DNA of 64,000 bases from Catenovulum agarivorans YM01 (GCF_000281085.1 NZ_JH767524.1:4863-68862); one strand, 5' to 3'; numbered from the stretch's first letter, positions 9,582 through 21,486 are shown. Numbers and translations are program-made. Notes: a model not told the origin generated them from the letters alone.

Positions 9582-9974
9582 TTAAACGCGACGTTTCTTA
9601 GGTGGACGACAGCCGTTATGAGGAATCGGCGTTACGTCTGTAATATTTGTAATTTTGTATCCAGTTGCATTTAATGCACGGATCGCAGACTCACGGCCTG
9701 GACCTGGACCATTTACAAATACTTCCAAGTTCTTTAAACCATACTCTTGAGCAGCAACACCTGCTCTTTCAGCAGCAACCTGTGCAGCGAAAGGAGTTGA
9801 TTTACGTGAACCACGGAAACCTGAACCACCTGAAGTAGCCCAAGATAAAGCGTTACCTTGGCGATCAGTAATAGTTACGATTGTATTGTTGAAAGATGCA
9901 TGGATATGAGCCATACCGTCTGCAACTTGACGTTTTGCGCGCTTACGCGTGCTACGTGCTGGAGCTTTAGCCAT
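9582..9974 (-). CDS. rpsK: 30S ribosomal protein S11
   Basis: 130 residues with the central [15 protein letters not shown] strand and the conserved C-terminal [11 protein letters not shown]. It forms part of the platform of the small subunit near the Shine-Dalgarno helix. The gene sits 16 bases after rpsM and 29 before rpsD in the alpha operon. Confidence 0.98.
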   Translation of the reverse strand: MAKAPARSTRKRAKRQVADGMAHIHASFNNTIVTITDRQGNALSWATSGGSGFRGSRKSTPFAAQVAAERAGVAAQEYGLKNLEVFVNGPGPGRESAIRALNATGYKITNITDVTPIPHNGCRPPKKRRV

Positions 9975-9990
9975 TATTCACTTCTCCTAC

Positions 9991-10347
9991 TTATTTCTTA
10001 ATAGGTTTACGAGGACCTTTACGCGTACGAGCGTTAGTCTTCGTTCTTTGACCGCGAACAGGCAAGCTACGACGATGACGTAGACCACGGAAACAACCTA
10101 AGTCCATCAAGCGCTTGATATTCATTGAAACTTCACGACGCAAATCACCCTCAACGGTGAACTTTGCAACCTCTTCACGAAGCAGGTCTAACTGAGCTTC
10201 ATCTAAGTCTTTAATCTTAGTGTTCTCAGCAATACCAGATGCAGCACAAATTGCTTTTGCACGGGTTTTACCAACACCGTAAATTGATGTTAAACCAATT
10301 ACTGTGTGCTTGTGTAGAGGAATGTTAATGCCAGCTATACGGGCCAT
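9991..10347 (-). CDS. rpsM: 30S ribosomal protein S13
   Basis: 118 residues, starting [20 protein letters not shown] and ending in a basic tail ([11 protein letters not shown]) that reaches the P-site tRNA. First gene of the alpha operon. An AGGAG site lies 8 bases before the ATG, and the first codons (GCCCGT) pair with ACGGGC in the leader, the hallmark of the S4-controlled pseudoknot. Confidence 0.98.
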   Translation of the reverse strand: MARIAGINIPLHKHTVIGLTSIYGVGKTRAKAICAASGIAENTKIKDLDEAQLDLLREEVAKFTVEGDLRREVSMNIKRLMDLGCFRGLRHRRSLPVRGQRTKTNARTRKGPRKPIKK

Positions 10348-10391
10348 TTAACGCACTCCTAATTTATTAGCCTCAGCCGAAAAGCCCGTAA
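10339..10391 (-). promoter_or_regulatory. Alpha-operon leader pseudoknot (S4-responsive)
   Basis: On the minus strand the leader holds ACGGGCTTTTC (10384-10389 is the pairing core) upstream of the rpsM ribosome site, and GCCCGT right after the ATG (10339-10344). These six bases pair perfectly across the start codon. This matches the E. coli alpha-operon ribosome-binding-site pseudoknot, where S4 traps the 30S subunit. Seen: the pairing and order. Inferred: S4 control here. Confidence 0.7.
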
Positions 10392-10419
10392 GGATACTCA
10401 AGCCGAGACTAGATTTCAA
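10391..10419 (-). promoter_or_regulatory. Promoter of the alpha operon
   Basis: Minus-strand TTGAAA (10414-10419), 17-base spacer, TATCCT (10391-10396), placed just upstream of the rpsM leader. It would let rpsM-rpsK-rpsD-rpoA-rplQ be transcribed independently of the spc operon. A short hairpin with a T-rich tail (about 10421-10448) precedes it and may weaken read-through. Confidence 0.55.
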
Positions 10420-10446
10420 ATAAAAAGACGAATTTCGTCCGATTTT

Positions 10447-10563
10447 TTAACCTTGACGTTGTTTGTGCTTAGGATCTGATGAACAAATCACACGAACAAC
10501 ACCATGTCTTTTGATAACTTTACAGTTACGACAAATGGTTTTAACAGATGCACGAACTTTCAT
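10447..10563 (-). CDS. rpmJ: 50S ribosomal protein L36
   Basis: 38 residues read directly from the sequence: [20 protein letters not shown], then [18 protein letters not shown]. The zinc-ribbon ligands Cys11, Cys14, Cys27 and His33 are all present, so this is the zinc-binding form. It lies 26 bases after secY, its usual place at the end of the spc operon. Confidence 0.96.
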   Translation of the reverse strand: MKVRASVKTICRNCKVIKRHGVVRVICSSDPKHKQRQG

Positions 10564-10589
10564 TTTCCAACTCCGTTAATGGGTTCGGC

Positions 10590-11918
10590 CTATCGGCCAT
10601 AACCCTTTAAGTTAGCCTTCTTCAGCACAGATTCATACTGACTAGACATCAGGTGAGTTTGTACTTGAGCCATAAAGTCCATAATTACAACAACTATGAT
10701 AAGTAATGAAGTTCCGCCAAAATAGAACTGAACATTCCAAAATACCATCATAAACTCTGGAACCAAACATACGAATGTAATGTAAAGTGCCCCCGCTAAA
10801 GTTAAGCGAGTCATAACTTTATCAATATAACGTGAGGTTTGTTCACCTGGGCGAATACCCGGGATAAATGCACCAGACTTTTTCAAGTTGTCTGCAGTTT
10901 CTCTTGGATTAAATACTAATGCTGTATAGAAGAAGCAGAAGAATATAATCGCAGCAGCGTACAACATCATATACAAAGGTTGTCCTGGTGATAGCACTAT
11001 GGCTATTTGAGCAATTGCTTCTGCAAATGCACTGTCACTTTGGCCAAACCAAGTCGCTATTGTACCTGGAAACAACATAATACTAGAAGCGAAAATTGGT
11101 GGAATTACACCAGCCATATTCACTTTTAGTGGTAAATGGGTACTTTGCGCTGCAAATACCTTGCGACCACGTTGTTGTTTTGCATAGTTAACCACGATAC
11201 GACGTTGGCCACGTTCTACAAACACAACAAAATATGTAACCGCACAAACAATAATACCTATGATTAACAATAGAATCAGAGGTAACTCGCCCTGACGTGC
11301 TTGTTCAGCAGTCTGGCCGATAGCTGTTGGAAGACCAGCCACGATACCAGCAAAGATAATCATAGAGATACCATTGCCAATACCGCGCTCTGTAATTTGC
11401 TCACCTAACCACATTAAGAACATGGTACCGGTAACCAAACTCACAACAGCTGTGAAGTAAAAAGTAAAGCCAGGATCAATCACTAAGCCTGGAACCATGT
11501 TCGGCAGGCTATTGGCTATTGTGGTGGACTGGGCAATCGCTAACAACAGCGTTCCGTATCGAGTGTACTGACTGATTTTTTTGCGACCTGCCTCGCCTTC
11601 CTTTTTCAACTCTTGAAAAGTAGGGTGAATATGGGTCATCAGCTGCATAATAATAGATGCAGTAATGTACGGCATAATACCCAATGCTAACACTGACGCG
11701 CGCTCAAGTGCACCACCTGAGAACATGTTAAACATTGCTAACACGGTGTCTTTTTGTTGCTCAAACAGTTGTGCAAGTACAGTTGGATCAATACCTGGGA
11801 TAGGTACATATGAACCAGCTCGGAAAATCACTAATGCTCCAAATAAGAACCATAAGCGACGTTTTAATTCCGAAAGTCCGCCTTGCGTGCTGTTAAATTC
11901 CAGTCCTGGTTTAGCCAT
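10590..11918 (-). CDS. secY: Protein translocase subunit SecY
   Basis: 442 residues against 443 in E. coli, with ten hydrophobic membrane segments. It starts [21 protein letters not shown]. Typical motifs include [20 protein letters not shown] in the early segments and the basic cytosolic loop [18 protein letters not shown]. It forms the inner-membrane channel with SecE and SecG. It lies between rplO and rpmJ in the spc operon, the standard order. Confidence 0.98.
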   Translation of the reverse strand: MAKPGLEFNSTQGGLSELKRRLWFLFGALVIFRAGSYVPIPGIDPTVLAQLFEQQKDTVLAMFNMFSGGALERASVLALGIMPYITASIIMQLMTHIHPTFQELKKEGEAGRKKISQYTRYGTLLLAIAQSTTIANSLPNMVPGLVIDPGFTFYFTAVVSLVTGTMFLMWLGEQITERGIGNGISMIIFAGIVAGLPTAIGQTAEQARQGELPLILLLIIGIIVCAVTYFVVFVERGQRRIVVNYAKQQRGRKVFAAQSTHLPLKVNMAGVIPPIFASSIMLFPGTIATWFGQSDSAFAEAIAQIAIVLSPGQPLYMMLYAAAIIFFCFFYTALVFNPRETADNLKKSGAFIPGIRPGEQTSRYIDKVMTRLTLAGALYITFVCLVPEFMMVFWNVQFYFGGTSLLIIVVVIMDFMAQVQTHLMSSQYESVLKKANLKGYGR

Positions 11919-11925
11919 GGATCAA

Positions 11926-12360
11926 TTATTCCTCGATTTTACCACCGGCAGCTTCAATCGCTTCACGTGCACCTTTAGTCACGCCTAAACCTTTTACAGT
12001 AAGAGCGCGAGCTACAGCACCAGATTTTAAAACCTTAACTGCCTCAATATGCTTCTTCACCAAACCAGCCGCTTTAAGTGAAGCTAAGTCTACTACATCA
12101 CCTTCAACTTTAGCGATTTCAGTCAAAGTAACTTGATCTGAAACTAAAGATTTGCGTGACGTAAAACCGAACTTCGGTAAACGACGTTGGATTGGCATTT
12201 GACCGCCTTCGAATCCTGGCTTAACAGAACCACCTGAACGTGATTTTTGACCTTTGTGACCACGGCCACCTGTCTTACCTAAACCAGAACCGATACCACG
12301 ACCAACACGTTTTTTGCTTGGTTTTGAACCAGGAGCAGGACTAAGAGTATTTAAATACAT
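11926..12360 (-). CDS. rplO: 50S ribosomal protein L15
   Basis: 144 residues. The glycine- and lysine-rich N-terminal extension ([17 protein letters not shown]) that threads into the large subunit is present, followed by the globular domain. Seven bases separate it from secY and three from rpmD. Confidence 0.98.
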   Translation of the reverse strand: MYLNTLSPAPGSKPSKKRVGRGIGSGLGKTGGRGHKGQKSRSGGSVKPGFEGGQMPIQRRLPKFGFTSRKSLVSDQVTLTEIAKVEGDVVDLASLKAAGLVKKHIEAVKVLKSGAVARALTVKGLGVTKGAREAIEAAGGKIEE

Positions 12361-12363
12361 GTA

Positions 12364-12546
12364 TTAATCCTCCACCTTAACCATATAATAAACTTTATTA
12401 ATCATACCGCGAACAGAAGGAGTATCTTCTAATTCAACAGTGTGGTTAATCTTACGTAAACCTAAACCACGTAACGTTGCTTTATGCTTAGGTAAACGTC
12501 CGATAGAACTTTTGACTTGAGTCACTTTTACAGTTTTACCAGCCAT
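12364..12546 (-). CDS. rpmD: 50S ribosomal protein L30
   Basis: 60 residues, one longer than in E. coli. The sequence [19 protein letters not shown] and the later [19 protein letters not shown] are the family signature. Five bases separate it from rpsE upstream. Confidence 0.97.
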   Translation of the reverse strand: MAGKTVKVTQVKSSIGRLPKHKATLRGLGLRKINHTVELEDTPSVRGMINKVYYMVKVED

Positions 12547-12551
12547 GATGT

Positions 12552-13058
12552 TTACCCCAGAATTTCTTCAACGCTTAAACCACGCTTAGCAGCTACTTGA
12601 GCTGGAGACTTCATATCAGCCAAAGCGTTGATTGTAGCGCGAACTACGTTAATTGGATTGGTTGAGCCATAGCACTTAGAAAGTACGTTGTGTACGCCTG
12701 CAACTTCTAAAACTGCACGCATAGCACCACCTGCGATGATACCTGTACCTTCAGATGCTGGCTGCATGTATACTTTTGAACCAGAGTGACGACCCTTGAT
12801 AGGGTGTTGTAACGTCTGACCTTTCAACTGTACAGTAACCATGTTACGACGAGCTTGTTCCATTGCTTTTTGAATAGCAGCAGGAACTTCACGTGCTTTA
12901 CCGTAACCAAAGCCAACGCGACCGTTACCATCACCTACCACAGTCAAAGCTGTGAAGCTGAAGATACGACCACCTTTAACCACTTTAGAAACGCGGTTAA
13001 CAGCGATTAGTTTTTCAGACAACTCTGGGTTGTTTTTAACTTCTGCATTATTAGCCAT
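12552..13058 (-). CDS. rpsE: 30S ribosomal protein S5
   Basis: 168 residues. The S5 N-terminal double-stranded-RNA-binding-like domain is seen in [20 protein letters not shown], followed by the conserved [17 protein letters not shown]. It contributes to decoding accuracy and helicase activity at the mRNA entry. Position after rplR is standard. Confidence 0.98.
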   Translation of the reverse strand: MANNAEVKNNPELSEKLIAVNRVSKVVKGGRIFSFTALTVVGDGNGRVGFGYGKAREVPAAIQKAMEQARRNMVTVQLKGQTLQHPIKGRHSGSKVYMQPASEGTGIIAGGAMRAVLEVAGVHNVLSKCYGSTNPINVVRATINALADMKSPAQVAAKRGLSVEEILG

Positions 13059-13067
13059 TGTTTACCC

Positions 13068-13421
13068 CTAGAATTGTAAGCCAGCTTCACGAGCTGCATC
13101 AGCTAATGCTTGAATGCGACCGTGATATTGGAAACCGCTACGGTCAAATGCAACTTTAGTTACACCTTTTTCAATTGCACGTTCTGCAATTGTTTTACCG
13201 ATTAATTTAGCAGCTTCAACGTTGCCAGTGTATTTGATGCTTTCGCGAATGGTCTTTTCTACTGTAGAAGCAGAAGCCAATACCTCACCACCAGTCGGCG
13301 CGATTAATTGCGCGTAGATGTGGCGTGGAGTACGGTGAACGACCAATCTGTTGGCACCCAATTCTCTAATTTTTGCGCGTGCACGAGTTGCACGACGTAA
13401 ACGAGATGCTTTCTTATCCAT
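13068..13421 (-). CDS. rplR: 50S ribosomal protein L18
   Basis: 117 residues, same as E. coli. It begins [20 protein letters not shown] and ends [20 protein letters not shown] plus a short tail. It binds 5S rRNA with L5 and L25 in the central protuberance. Confidence 0.98.
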   Translation of the reverse strand: MDKKASRLRRATRARAKIRELGANRLVVHRTPRHIYAQLIAPTGGEVLASASTVEKTIRESIKYTGNVEAAKLIGKTIAERAIEKGVTKVAFDRSGFQYHGRIQALADAAREAGLQF

Positions 13422-13430
13422 CGTATTACC

Positions 13431-13964
13431 CTACTTTTTCTTAGCTTCTTTACGTAGAACAACTTCATCAGCGTAACGTACACCTTTACCTTTATAAGGC
13501 TCTGGTGGACGGTAACCACGGATGTTAGCCGCTACTTGACCAACCAATTGCTTATCAGCACCTTTAACCAAAATTTCAGTTTGGCTAGGGGTTTCAACTG
13601 TAATGCCTTCTGGCACTTCATAGTCAACTGGGTGAGAGAAACCTAATGTTAAGTTTAAAGTTTTACCTTTAGCTGCAGCACGGTAACCAACACCGATTAA
13701 CTGTAACTTACGCTCAAAACCTTTGCTAACACCAGTAACCATGTTATTTAACACAGCACGTGCAGTACCAGTTTGAGCTTGTGCACCTTCAATACCTTCA
13801 CGAGGCAAAGTGCGTAAAACATTCTCTTCAACAACAACTTCAACAGCTGGGTTAACGTTCAATACTAATTGACCGTTAGCGCCTTTAACTGTTACGTCTT
13901 GTCCTGCAATCTTTACTTCAACGCCTGCAGGGATAGCGATAGGAGACTTACCTACTCGAGACAT
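13431..13964 (-). CDS. rplF: 50S ribosomal protein L6
   Basis: 177 residues, starting [17 protein letters not shown]. Two homologous L6 domains are visible, the second ending with the conserved [20 protein letters not shown]. It sits near the factor-binding site of the large subunit. Confidence 0.98.
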   Translation of the reverse strand: MSRVGKSPIAIPAGVEVKIAGQDVTVKGANGQLVLNVNPAVEVVVEENVLRTLPREGIEGAQAQTGTARAVLNNMVTGVSKGFERKLQLIGVGYRAAAKGKTLNLTLGFSHPVDYEVPEGITVETPSQTEILVKGADKQLVGQVAANIRGYRPPEPYKGKGVRYADEVVLRKEAKKK

Positions 13965-13975
13965 AATATTTCTCC

Positions 13976-14368
13976 TTACGCTACGTAACCGATGACTTCG
14001 CCACCCATGCCCGCTTTACGCGCTGCACGATCTGACATGATGCCTTTAGAAGTAGATACGATAGCTACACCCAAACCACCCATAACTTTAGGTAGGTCAT
14101 TAGCCTTCTTATAAATACGAAGACCTGGGCGGCTAACACGAGAAATAGACTCGATTACTTCTTTGCCATTGAAATACTTTAACGTGACTTCAAGTTCTTT
14201 TTTCACGTCACCAGTTACCGCATAATTTTCGATAAAACCTTCTGCTTTTAAAACTTCAGCGATAGACACTTTAAGTTTTGAAGAAGGCATAGTCACAGCC
14301 ACTTTACGTGCAGCTTGACCATTACGAATGCGGGTGAACATATCCGCGATTGGATCTTGCATGCTCAT
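13976..14368 (-). CDS. rpsH: 30S ribosomal protein S8
   Basis: 130 residues, starting [20 protein letters not shown] and ending [20 protein letters not shown] plus a short tail. It is a primary 16S rRNA binder and in E. coli represses the spc operon by binding near the rplE start. Whether that site is kept here was not resolved. Confidence 0.98.
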   Translation of the reverse strand: MSMQDPIADMFTRIRNGQAARKVAVTMPSSKLKVSIAEVLKAEGFIENYAVTGDVKKELEVTLKYFNGKEVIESISRVSRPGLRIYKKANDLPKVMGGLGVAIVSTSKGIMSDRAARKAGMGGEVIGYVA

Positions 14369-14394
14369 AATTCGTTACTCCAGTCTGTAGCCGC

Positions 14395-14700
14395 TTACCA
14401 GCTTGCTTTTCTAAGTCCAGGGATTTCACCACGCATGCAAGCTTCACGTAATTTAATACGGCTTAAGCCGAATTTACGTAAATAACCATGCGGACGACCA
14501 GTTACGTTACAGCGATTACGCTGACGTGCACGAGATGAATCACGAGGTAAGCTTTGCAATTCTAAAACTGCAGCCCAACGCTCTTCTTCAGTTACGTTTA
14601 CGTCGCTAATTGTCGCTTTTAATGCTGCACGTTTGTCAGCATATTTTGCAACTAAGTTTGCACGTTTTGCTTCACGTGCTTTCATTGATTGTTTAGCCAT
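14395..14700 (-). CDS. rpsN: 30S ribosomal protein S14
   Basis: 101 residues from the ATG at 14700 ([20 protein letters not shown]). The reading frame is open further upstream into rplE, but that part is not S14-like, and 101 matches E. coli. It is the long zinc-free type: the CxxC pairs of short S14 are missing. It ends [17 protein letters not shown]. Confidence 0.97.
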   Translation of the reverse strand: MAKQSMKAREAKRANLVAKYADKRAALKATISDVNVTEEERWAAVLELQSLPRDSSRARQRNRCNVTGRPHGYLRKFGLSRIKLREACMRGEIPGLRKASW

Positions 14701-14710
14701 AACTCTACAC

Positions 14711-15247
14711 CTATTTCTTAAACGGGAAGTTAAAGGCAGCCAGCAACGCACGACCTTCCTCGTCAGAACCCGCAGTAGTAGTGATAGTAATATCCATACC
14801 GCGTACTTTATCAACTTTATCAAAGTCGATTTCTGGGAAGATAATTTGCTCGCGTACACCCATGCTATAATTACCGCGACCATCTAATTTAGACGGTAAA
14901 CCACGGAAGTCACGGATACGTGGAATTGAAATGGAAATTAAACGCTCTAAGAATTCCCACATACGCTCGCCACGTAGAGTTACTTTACAACCAATTGGAT
15001 ACCCTTCACGGATTTTAAAGCCTGCTACAGACTTACGAGCTTTACATACAACTGGCTTTTGACCTGCGATAGCTGTTAAATCAGCTACTGCAAATTCTAA
15101 AGCTTTTTTGTCTGCAATCGCTTCGCCCACACCCATATTTAGGGTGATCTTTTCGATCCGAGGGACTTGCATGATACTTTTGTAACTGAACTGTTTGGTC
15201 AATTCAGCAACAACTGTATCTTTATAAAAATCATGCAGTTTCGCCAT
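14711..15247 (-). CDS. rplE: 50S ribosomal protein L5
   Basis: 178 residues against 179 in E. coli, starting [20 protein letters not shown] and containing [14 protein letters not shown]. It binds 5S rRNA and contacts the P-site tRNA. Twenty bases separate it from rplX. Confidence 0.98.
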   Translation of the reverse strand: MAKLHDFYKDTVVAELTKQFSYKSIMQVPRIEKITLNMGVGEAIADKKALEFAVADLTAIAGQKPVVCKARKSVAGFKIREGYPIGCKVTLRGERMWEFLERLISISIPRIRDFRGLPSKLDGRGNYSMGVREQIIFPEIDFDKVDKVRGMDITITTTAGSDEEGRALLAAFNFPFKK

Positions 15248-15266
15248 CGTTATACTCCAAACAAAA

Positions 15267-15581
15267 TTAGATTAATTCGTTATTAGATTTGAAGAAACGA
15301 ACTTTCTTCTCGTCTTCTACACGAAAACCTACACGATCTGCTTTACCCGTTGCTGGGTTGAAGATCGCCACATTAGAAACATGTAAAGGTGCCTCACGGT
15401 CAACTAATCCGCCTTGTTCACCCGTATTCGGGTTAGGACGAACAGCTTTCTTAACCATGTTGATACCTTCAACAACTATTTTATCATCGCCTGTTGAAAC
15501 AGATAAAACTTTACCAGTTTTACCTTTATCTTTACCAGCGATTACAATGACTTGGTCATTACTACGAATCTTTGCTGCCAT
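15267..15581 (-). CDS. rplX: 50S ribosomal protein L24
   Basis: 104 residues with the KOW motif in the first 40 residues ([20 protein letters not shown]) and the conserved [14 protein letters not shown]. It is an assembly initiator of the large subunit. Nine bases separate it from rplN. Confidence 0.98.
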   Translation of the reverse strand: MAAKIRSNDQVIVIAGKDKGKTGKVLSVSTGDDKIVVEGINMVKKAVRPNPNTGEQGGLVDREAPLHVSNVAIFNPATGKADRVGFRVEDEKKVRFFKSNNELI

Positions 15582-15590
15582 AATAAGCTC

Positions 15591-15959
15591 CTATAGAACC
15601 TCTGGCGCCAGAGAAACGATTTTCATGAACTTTTCTGTACGTAGTTCACGCGTTACTGGACCAAAGATACGTGTACCGATTGGCGCATGCTGTGTATTTA
15701 AAAGTACTGCAGCATTACCATCAAAACGGATCAAAGAACCGTCTGGACGACGAACGCCTTTTCTGGTGCGAACGACCACCGCGTTGTATACGTCACCTTT
15801 CTTAACTTTACCGCGAGGATTTGCTTCCTTCACAGTAACTTTAATGATGTCGCCTACACCTGCGTAACGGCGGTGCGATCCACCTAGAACCTTGATACAT
15901 TGAACGCTACGAGCGCCGCTGTTATCAGCAACACCTAGCATTGTTTGCATTTGGATCAT
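15591..15959 (-). CDS. rplN: 50S ribosomal protein L14
   Basis: 122 residues from the ATG at 15959 ([20 protein letters not shown]). A start ten codons earlier is open, but the family start and a GGAG site 7 bases before this ATG favour the shorter form. It is first in the spc cluster, behind its own promoter and a terminator that ends the S10 cluster. Confidence 0.97.
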   Translation of the reverse strand: MIQMQTMLGVADNSGARSVQCIKVLGGSHRRYAGVGDIIKVTVKEANPRGKVKKGDVYNAVVVRTRKGVRRPDGSLIRFDGNAAVLLNTQHAPIGTRIFGPVTRELRTEKFMKIVSLAPEVL

Positions 15960-16023
15960 TTCGTGCTCCGCTTCTATTAAAAAAAACACCCACTTTTAGG
16001 CCTGGCTGCCTTAAGGGCGCGGC

Positions 16024-16032
16024 ATTATACCA
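16024..16032 (-). promoter_or_regulatory. Extended -10 promoter of the spc operon
   Basis: Minus-strand TGGTATAAT: a perfect TATAAT (16024-16029) with an upstream TG in the extended -10 position. No good -35 hexamer is seen 16-18 bases upstream. It lies between the terminator at 16061-16091 and rplN. Confidence 0.6.
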
Positions 16033-16054
16033 CAAGTTTTTAAAAATCATAGAT

Positions 16055-16091
16055 AAAAAAATGACCGGAACCAAAAAGGTACCGGCCATTT
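16055..16091 (-). terminator. Terminator between rpsQ and rplN
   Basis: A 13-position hairpin (AATGGCCGGTACC and GGTTCCGGTCATT, one mismatch and one G-T pair) around a TTTTT loop, followed on the minus strand by a run of T. It lies just after the rpsQ stop and so marks the end of the S10 operon. Confidence 0.75.
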
Positions 16092-16119
16092 TCAATTTTG
16101 TTCTAAGCTAAGGTAATTA

Positions 16120-16380
16120 TTAAGCTTTTTGTGCTTTTTCTACGATATCTACCAAAGTCCAAGATTTAGTCTTAGAAATTGGACGACATTCGCGAATAGT
16201 CACTACATCACCTTGGCCACATGAGTTTGACTCATCATGTGCGTGAATTTTAGTCGTACGACGGATAAATTTACCGTAGATTGGGTGTTTAACAAAACGC
16301 TCAATCGCTACAACGATAGACTTGTCCATTTTATCACTAATTACACGCCCTTGAAGCGTACGGATACTAGATTCGCTCAT
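16120..16380 (-). CDS. rpsQ: 30S ribosomal protein S17
   Basis: 86 residues, about the family length. It contains the OB-fold segments [20 protein letters not shown] and [14 protein letters not shown]. The start overlaps the rpmC stop by one base. It is the last gene of the S10 cluster. Confidence 0.98.
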   Translation of the reverse strand: MSESSIRTLQGRVISDKMDKSIVVAIERFVKHPIYGKFIRRTTKIHAHDESNSCGQGDVVTIRECRPISKTKSWTLVDIVEKAQKA

Positions 16381-16571
16381 TACGCACCTGCCTTGCTATT
16401 TAACACAGTTTTTACACGTGCAATATTACGACGAACTTGCTTCATTAAATGAGTTTGCGAAAGTTGACCTGTAGACTTTTGCATACGTAAGTTAAATTGC
16501 TCACGTAATAATTCTAAAAGTTCAGCTTTTAACTCTTCTACTGATTTGTCTTTTAATTCGTTCGCGTTCAT
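16380..16571 (-). CDS. rpmC: 50S ribosomal protein L29
   Basis: 63 residues, same as E. coli, starting [20 protein letters not shown]. It is an all-helical protein at the peptide-exit side, near trigger factor and SRP. The start and stop each overlap a neighbour by one base, suggesting coupled translation. Confidence 0.97.
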   Translation of the reverse strand: MNANELKDKSVEELKAELLELLREQFNLRMQKSTGQLSQTHLMKQVRRNIARVKTVLNSKAGA

Positions 16572-16984
16572 TACATTACCGTCCGAGTTACAAAGGTTGT
16601 TTTAAATGGCAACTTAGCTGCTGCTAAAGCAAAAGCTTCACGTGCCAAACTCTCTGGAACACCTTCCATTTCGTATAACATACGACCTGGCTGAATTTGG
16701 CATACCCAGTATTCAACACTACCTTTACCTTTACCCATACGTACTTCAAGCGGCTTTTTAGTAATTGGCTTGTCTGGGAATACACGGATCCAGATTTTAC
16801 CTTGACGCTTAACGTGACGAGTCATCGCACGACGTGCAGCTTCGATTTGGCGAGCAGTCATACGACCACGCTCAGTTGCTTTTAAACCAAATGTACCGAA
16901 GCTTACTTTGTTACCGCTAGTGGCAGCACCGCGGTTACGCAATTTAAACTGCTTGCGAAACTTGGTTCTTTTTGGCTGTAACAT
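16571..16984 (-). CDS. rplP: 50S ribosomal protein L16
   Basis: 137 residues, starting [19 protein letters not shown] and containing [20 protein letters not shown]. It organises the A-site region of 23S rRNA. One-base overlaps join it to rpsC and rpmC. Confidence 0.98.
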   Translation of the reverse strand: MLQPKRTKFRKQFKLRNRGAATSGNKVSFGTFGLKATERGRMTARQIEAARRAMTRHVKRQGKIWIRVFPDKPITKKPLEVRMGKGKGSVEYWVCQIQPGRMLYEMEGVPESLAREAFALAAAKLPFKTTFVTRTVM

Positions 16985-17703
16985 TAACGATCTCCTTGCG
17001 GCTTACGAGATTTGCCTTTTGGCTTACGCTCGTTTTTCTTAGGCTCTTCAACTTGTGCGTTAGCTAGTGGTAAACCACCTAATACTTCGCCTTTGAAGAT
17101 CCAAACTTTAACACCGATGATACCGTAAGTTGTTAAAGCTTCCGCTGTTGCGTAGTCAATGTCAGCACGTAAAGTATGTAGAGGTACACGACCTTCACGA
17201 TACCATTCAGAACGTGCGATTTCAGCACCGCCTAAACGGCCGCTTACTTCAACTTTGATACCTTTAGCACCAATGCGCATTGCGTTTTGTACAGCGCGCT
17301 TCATAGCACGACGGAACATAACACGACGCTCTAATTGGCTTGCGATGCCTTCAGCTACTAACTGAGCATCTAATTCAGGCTTACGAACTTCGCTAATGTT
17401 GATCTGAGCAGGTACACCTGCTAATTGAGCAACTTTAACGCGTAATTTTTCTACGTCTTCGCCTTTTTTACCAATTACGATACCAGGACGAGCAGTGTGA
17501 ATAGTCACACGAATACTCTTAGCTGGACGCTCAATAACGATGCGTGAAACTGAAGCTTTTTTCAATTCTTCAGTTAAGTACTTACGTACTTGGAAATCGC
17601 TATTTAACGTGCTAGCAAATTCTTGAGAACCGGCGTACCAAGTAGCACTCCATGGTTTAGTGATACCAAGGCGAATACCGGTAGGATGTACTTTCTGACC
17701 CAT
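16984..17703 (-). CDS. rpsC: 30S ribosomal protein S3
   Basis: 239 residues (E. coli 233), starting [18 protein letters not shown]. The KH domain motif [15 protein letters not shown] is at about 73-87. The extra length is a lysine-rich C-terminal tail. It lines the mRNA entry channel. Confidence 0.98.
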   Translation of the reverse strand: MGQKVHPTGIRLGITKPWSATWYAGSQEFASTLNSDFQVRKYLTEELKKASVSRIVIERPAKSIRVTIHTARPGIVIGKKGEDVEKLRVKVAQLAGVPAQINISEVRKPELDAQLVAEGIASQLERRVMFRRAMKRAVQNAMRIGAKGIKVEVSGRLGGAEIARSEWYREGRVPLHTLRADIDYATAEALTTYGIIGVKVWIFKGEVLGGLPLANAQVEEPKKNERKPKGKSRKPQGDR

Positions 17704-17705
17704 AA

Positions 17706-18047
17706 TTATTCTCCTTGCTTATCCGCTACAACCACAGTGATGTGGCTAGTACGCTTGATGATACGGTCAGCACGGCCTTTAGCACGTGGTTTGATACGTT
17801 TCATTACCGGGCCTTCATCTACAAAGATTTTGCCTACGAATAATTCATCAATATCAGCACCTTCGTTGTGCTCTGCGTTAGCAATAGCAGACATCAAAAC
17901 TTTCTTGATTAAGTCAGCGCCTTTTTTAGGGCTGAAAGTCAATAAGTCTAATGCTTGTGCTACAGGCAAACCGCGCACTTGATCTGCAACCAAACGACCT
18001 TTCTGCGGAGAAAGGCGGGCAAATTTGTGTTTAGCTAAAACTTGCAT
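17706..18047 (-). CDS. rplV: 50S ribosomal protein L22
   Basis: 113 residues from the second of two adjacent ATGs (18047), chosen because the AAGGGG site is then 6 bases away; the ATG at 18050 is equally open. The sequence [20 protein letters not shown] is the family signature. Its extended loop lines the exit tunnel. Confidence 0.95.
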   Translation of the reverse strand: MQVLAKHKFARLSPQKGRLVADQVRGLPVAQALDLLTFSPKKGADLIKKVLMSAIANAEHNEGADIDELFVGKIFVDEGPVMKRIKPRAKGRADRIIKRTSHITVVVADKQGE

Positions 18048-18057
18048 CATTCACCCC

Positions 18058-18345
<288 letters not shown>

Positions 18346-18352
18346 TCACAAA

Positions 18353-19177
18353 TTATTTATTACGACGACGTACGATGTATTTATCAGTACGCTTGTTCTT
18401 ACGAGTTTTGTAACCTTTAGTAGGTGTACCCCAAGGTGATACTGGATGACGGCCACCAGAAGTACGACCTTCACCACCACCGTGTGGGTGATCAACCGGG
18501 TTCATTGCAACACCACGAACTGTAGGTCGCACACCACGCCAGCGTTTTGCACCAGCTTTACCCAATTGACGTAACATGTGTTCAGCATTACCAACTTCAC
18601 CGATAGTTGCACGGCAGTCAGCTAATACTTTACGCATTTCACCTGAACGTAAACGTAAAGTTACATATGCACCTTCACGCGCTACGATTTGTACGTATGC
18701 GCCAGCAGAACGTGCGATTTGCGCACCCTTACCTGGTTTTAATTCAACTGCGTGAACAGTTGTACCAACTGGGATGTTACGCATTGGTAATGTATTACCC
18801 GCTTTGATTGGTGCATCAACACCAGAAGCGATTTCATCACCTGCACTTACGCCTTTAGGAGCAAGAATGTAACGACGCTCACCGTCTGCATAAAGTACTA
18901 ACGCAATGTTTGCGCTACGGTTTGGATCATATTCCAAACGCTCAACTTTAGCTGGGATACCGTCTTTGTTACGTTTGAAGTCGATAACACGGTAGTGATT
19001 TTTATGACCACCACCAATGTGACGTACCGTAATACGACCATTGTTGTTACGACCACCAGACTTTGAATTTTTTTCAAGCAAAGGAGCGTATGGTGCACCT
19101 TTGTGCAACTCTGGGTTTACCACTTTAACTACATGGCGACGACCCGGAGAAGTAGGCTTACACTTAACTATAGCCAT
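18353..19177 (-). CDS. rplB: 50S ribosomal protein L2
   Basis: 274 residues (E. coli 273), starting [19 protein letters not shown]. The conserved C-terminal [18 protein letters not shown], with the histidines near the peptidyl-transferase centre, is intact. Confidence 0.98.
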   Translation of the reverse strand: MAIVKCKPTSPGRRHVVKVVNPELHKGAPYAPLLEKNSKSGGRNNNGRITVRHIGGGHKNHYRVIDFKRNKDGIPAKVERLEYDPNRSANIALVLYADGERRYILAPKGVSAGDEIASGVDAPIKAGNTLPMRNIPVGTTVHAVELKPGKGAQIARSAGAYVQIVAREGAYVTLRLRSGEMRKVLADCRATIGEVGNAEHMLRQLGKAGAKRWRGVRPTVRGVAMNPVDHPHGGGEGRTSGGRHPVSPWGTPTKGYKTRKNKRTDKYIVRRRNK

Positions 19178-19193
19178 TTGTCATATCCTCCTG

Positions 19194-19499
19194 TTACTCA
19201 GCGCCGCCAACGAAGTCTAACTCGCTACCTTCAGCAAGTTTAACGTAGGCTTTTTTCCAGTCACTACGGCGACCGAAACGCGCACCGAAACGTTTAGTTT
19301 TACCTTTCACGTTTACAGTTGTTACGCTTTCAACTTTTACGTCTTCGAATAAAGCTTCTACAGCAGCTTTTACTTCTGCTTTAGTTGCATCTTTAACTAC
19401 TTTAAATACGATTGTATTTTGAGTTTCAGCTGTAACTGTTGCTTTTTCAGAGATGTGTGGACCTAAAATGACTTTTAGACAACGTTCTTGACTGATCAT
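19194..19499 (-). CDS. rplW: 50S ribosomal protein L23
   Basis: 101 residues containing [17 protein letters not shown]. It sits at the tunnel exit and docks trigger factor and SRP. The start overlaps the rplD stop by four bases (ATGA), which suggests translational coupling. Confidence 0.97.
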   Translation of the reverse strand: MISQERCLKVILGPHISEKATVTAETQNTIVFKVVKDATKAEVKAAVEALFEDVKVESVTTVNVKGKTKRFGARFGRRSDWKKAYVKLAEGSELDFVGGAE

Positions 19500-20101
19500 G
19501 CTAACGCCTCCTCAAGTTTCTTAACCGCAGCTGCAGTGATTAACACTTTCTCAAATGCAATTAAGCTAACAGGGTCGATACCTTGAGTATCACGTACGTC
19601 AACTTTAATTAAGTTACGCGCAGCTAAGAATAAATTTTCTTCAATCTCTTCTGCAACGATCAATACGTCGTTTAACTCTAACTCGTTTAACTTAGCAACT
19701 AATGCTTTAGTTTTAGGAGAGTCAACATTGAACTGTTCTACAACAACTAAACGCTCTTGACGAACTAATTCAGATAAAATGCTGCGGATAGCGCCACGGT
19801 ACATTTTACGGTTAACTTTTTGGCTGTGGTCCTGAGGACGAGCAGCGAAAGTTACACCACCAGAGCGCCAGATTGGGCTCTTAACAGTACCAGCACGTGC
19901 ACGACCTGTTCCTTTTTGGCGGAAAGGTTTTGCAGTTGTAGCTGTAACTTCTGCACGAGTTTTTTGTTTGCGCGAACCTTGGCGAGCTGCTGCTGCGTAT
20001 GCAACTACAACTTGGTGTACTAAAGCTTCGTTAAACTCACGTCCAAAGGTAGCGTCAGAAACTTCAAGCGCGCCAGATGCGTCTTTTAATGCTAATTCCA
20101 T
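19496..20101 (-). CDS. rplD: 50S ribosomal protein L4
   Basis: 201 residues from the ATG at 20101 ([20 protein letters not shown]), the same length as E. coli; an adjacent ATG at 20104 is also open. The tunnel loop [20 protein letters not shown] is intact. In E. coli L4 also represses its own operon through the S10 leader. Confidence 0.97.
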   Translation of the reverse strand: MELALKDASGALEVSDATFGREFNEALVHQVVVAYAAAARQGSRKQKTRAEVTATTAKPFRQKGTGRARAGTVKSPIWRSGGVTFAARPQDHSQKVNRKMYRGAIRSILSELVRQERLVVVEQFNVDSPKTKALVAKLNELELNDVLIVAEEIEENLFLAARNLIKVDVRDTQGIDPVSLIAFEKVLITAAAVKKLEEALA

Positions 20102-20118
20102 CATCTGTTTCCTCTAGA

Positions 20119-20757
20119 TTAAGCTTTAACCGCTGGTTTAACGATAACGTTACCGTTGTTAGCACCAGGTACAGCACCTTTAACTAACAATAAGTTACGT
20201 TCTGCGTCAACGCGAACAACTTCTAAGTTCTGAGTAGTTACACGCTCAGCACCCATGTGGCCAGCCATTTTCTTACCTTTGAATACTTTACCCGGTGATT
20301 GGTTTTGACCAATTGAACCAGGAGCACGGTGAGAAAGTGAGTTACCGTGAGTCATATCTTGACGGTGGAAATTCCAACGCTTGATTGCACCCGCGAAACC
20401 TTTACCTTTAGAAGTACCAGTAACGTCTACTTTTTTAACTTCAGAGAAAAGTTCTACTTTAATCTCTGAACCAACTTCGATGCCCTCGCCTTCGCCGTCT
20501 TCTAGACGGAATTCCCATAAACCACGACCAGCTTCAACATTTGCTTTAGCAAAGTGACCTGCTTGTGCTTTATTTACGCGACTTGCTTTCTTCGCGCCTG
20601 TGGTAACCTGAAGTGCACGGTAACCGTCTGAATCGACAGTTTTAACCTGAGTGACACGGTTGGCTTCAACTTCGATGACCGTAACAGGTACAGAAGCACC
20701 ATCTTCAGTGAAGATGCGAGTCATACCTACTTTACGTCCGACTAAACCAATAGCCAT
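20119..20757 (-). CDS. rplC: 50S ribosomal protein L3
   Basis: 212 residues, starting [20 protein letters not shown]. The conserved segment [20 protein letters not shown], which contains the glutamine methylated in E. coli, is present near 140-160. Confidence 0.98.
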   Translation of the reverse strand: MAIGLVGRKVGMTRIFTEDGASVPVTVIEVEANRVTQVKTVDSDGYRALQVTTGAKKASRVNKAQAGHFAKANVEAGRGLWEFRLEDGEGEGIEVGSEIKVELFSEVKKVDVTGTSKGKGFAGAIKRWNFHRQDMTHGNSLSHRAPGSIGQNQSPGKVFKGKKMAGHMGAERVTTQNLEVVRVDAERNLLLVKGAVPGANNGNVIVKPAVKA

Positions 20758-20787
20758 GTTTAAAACCTCTTAACTTTCAAATTGCTG

Positions 20788-21486
<699 letters not shown>

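Noticed and set aside
14701-14883. Upstream extension of the rpsN frame to a 162-residue protein
   Set aside because: The extra 61 residues are a shadow of rplE in another frame; S14 starts at 14700 with the family N-terminus.
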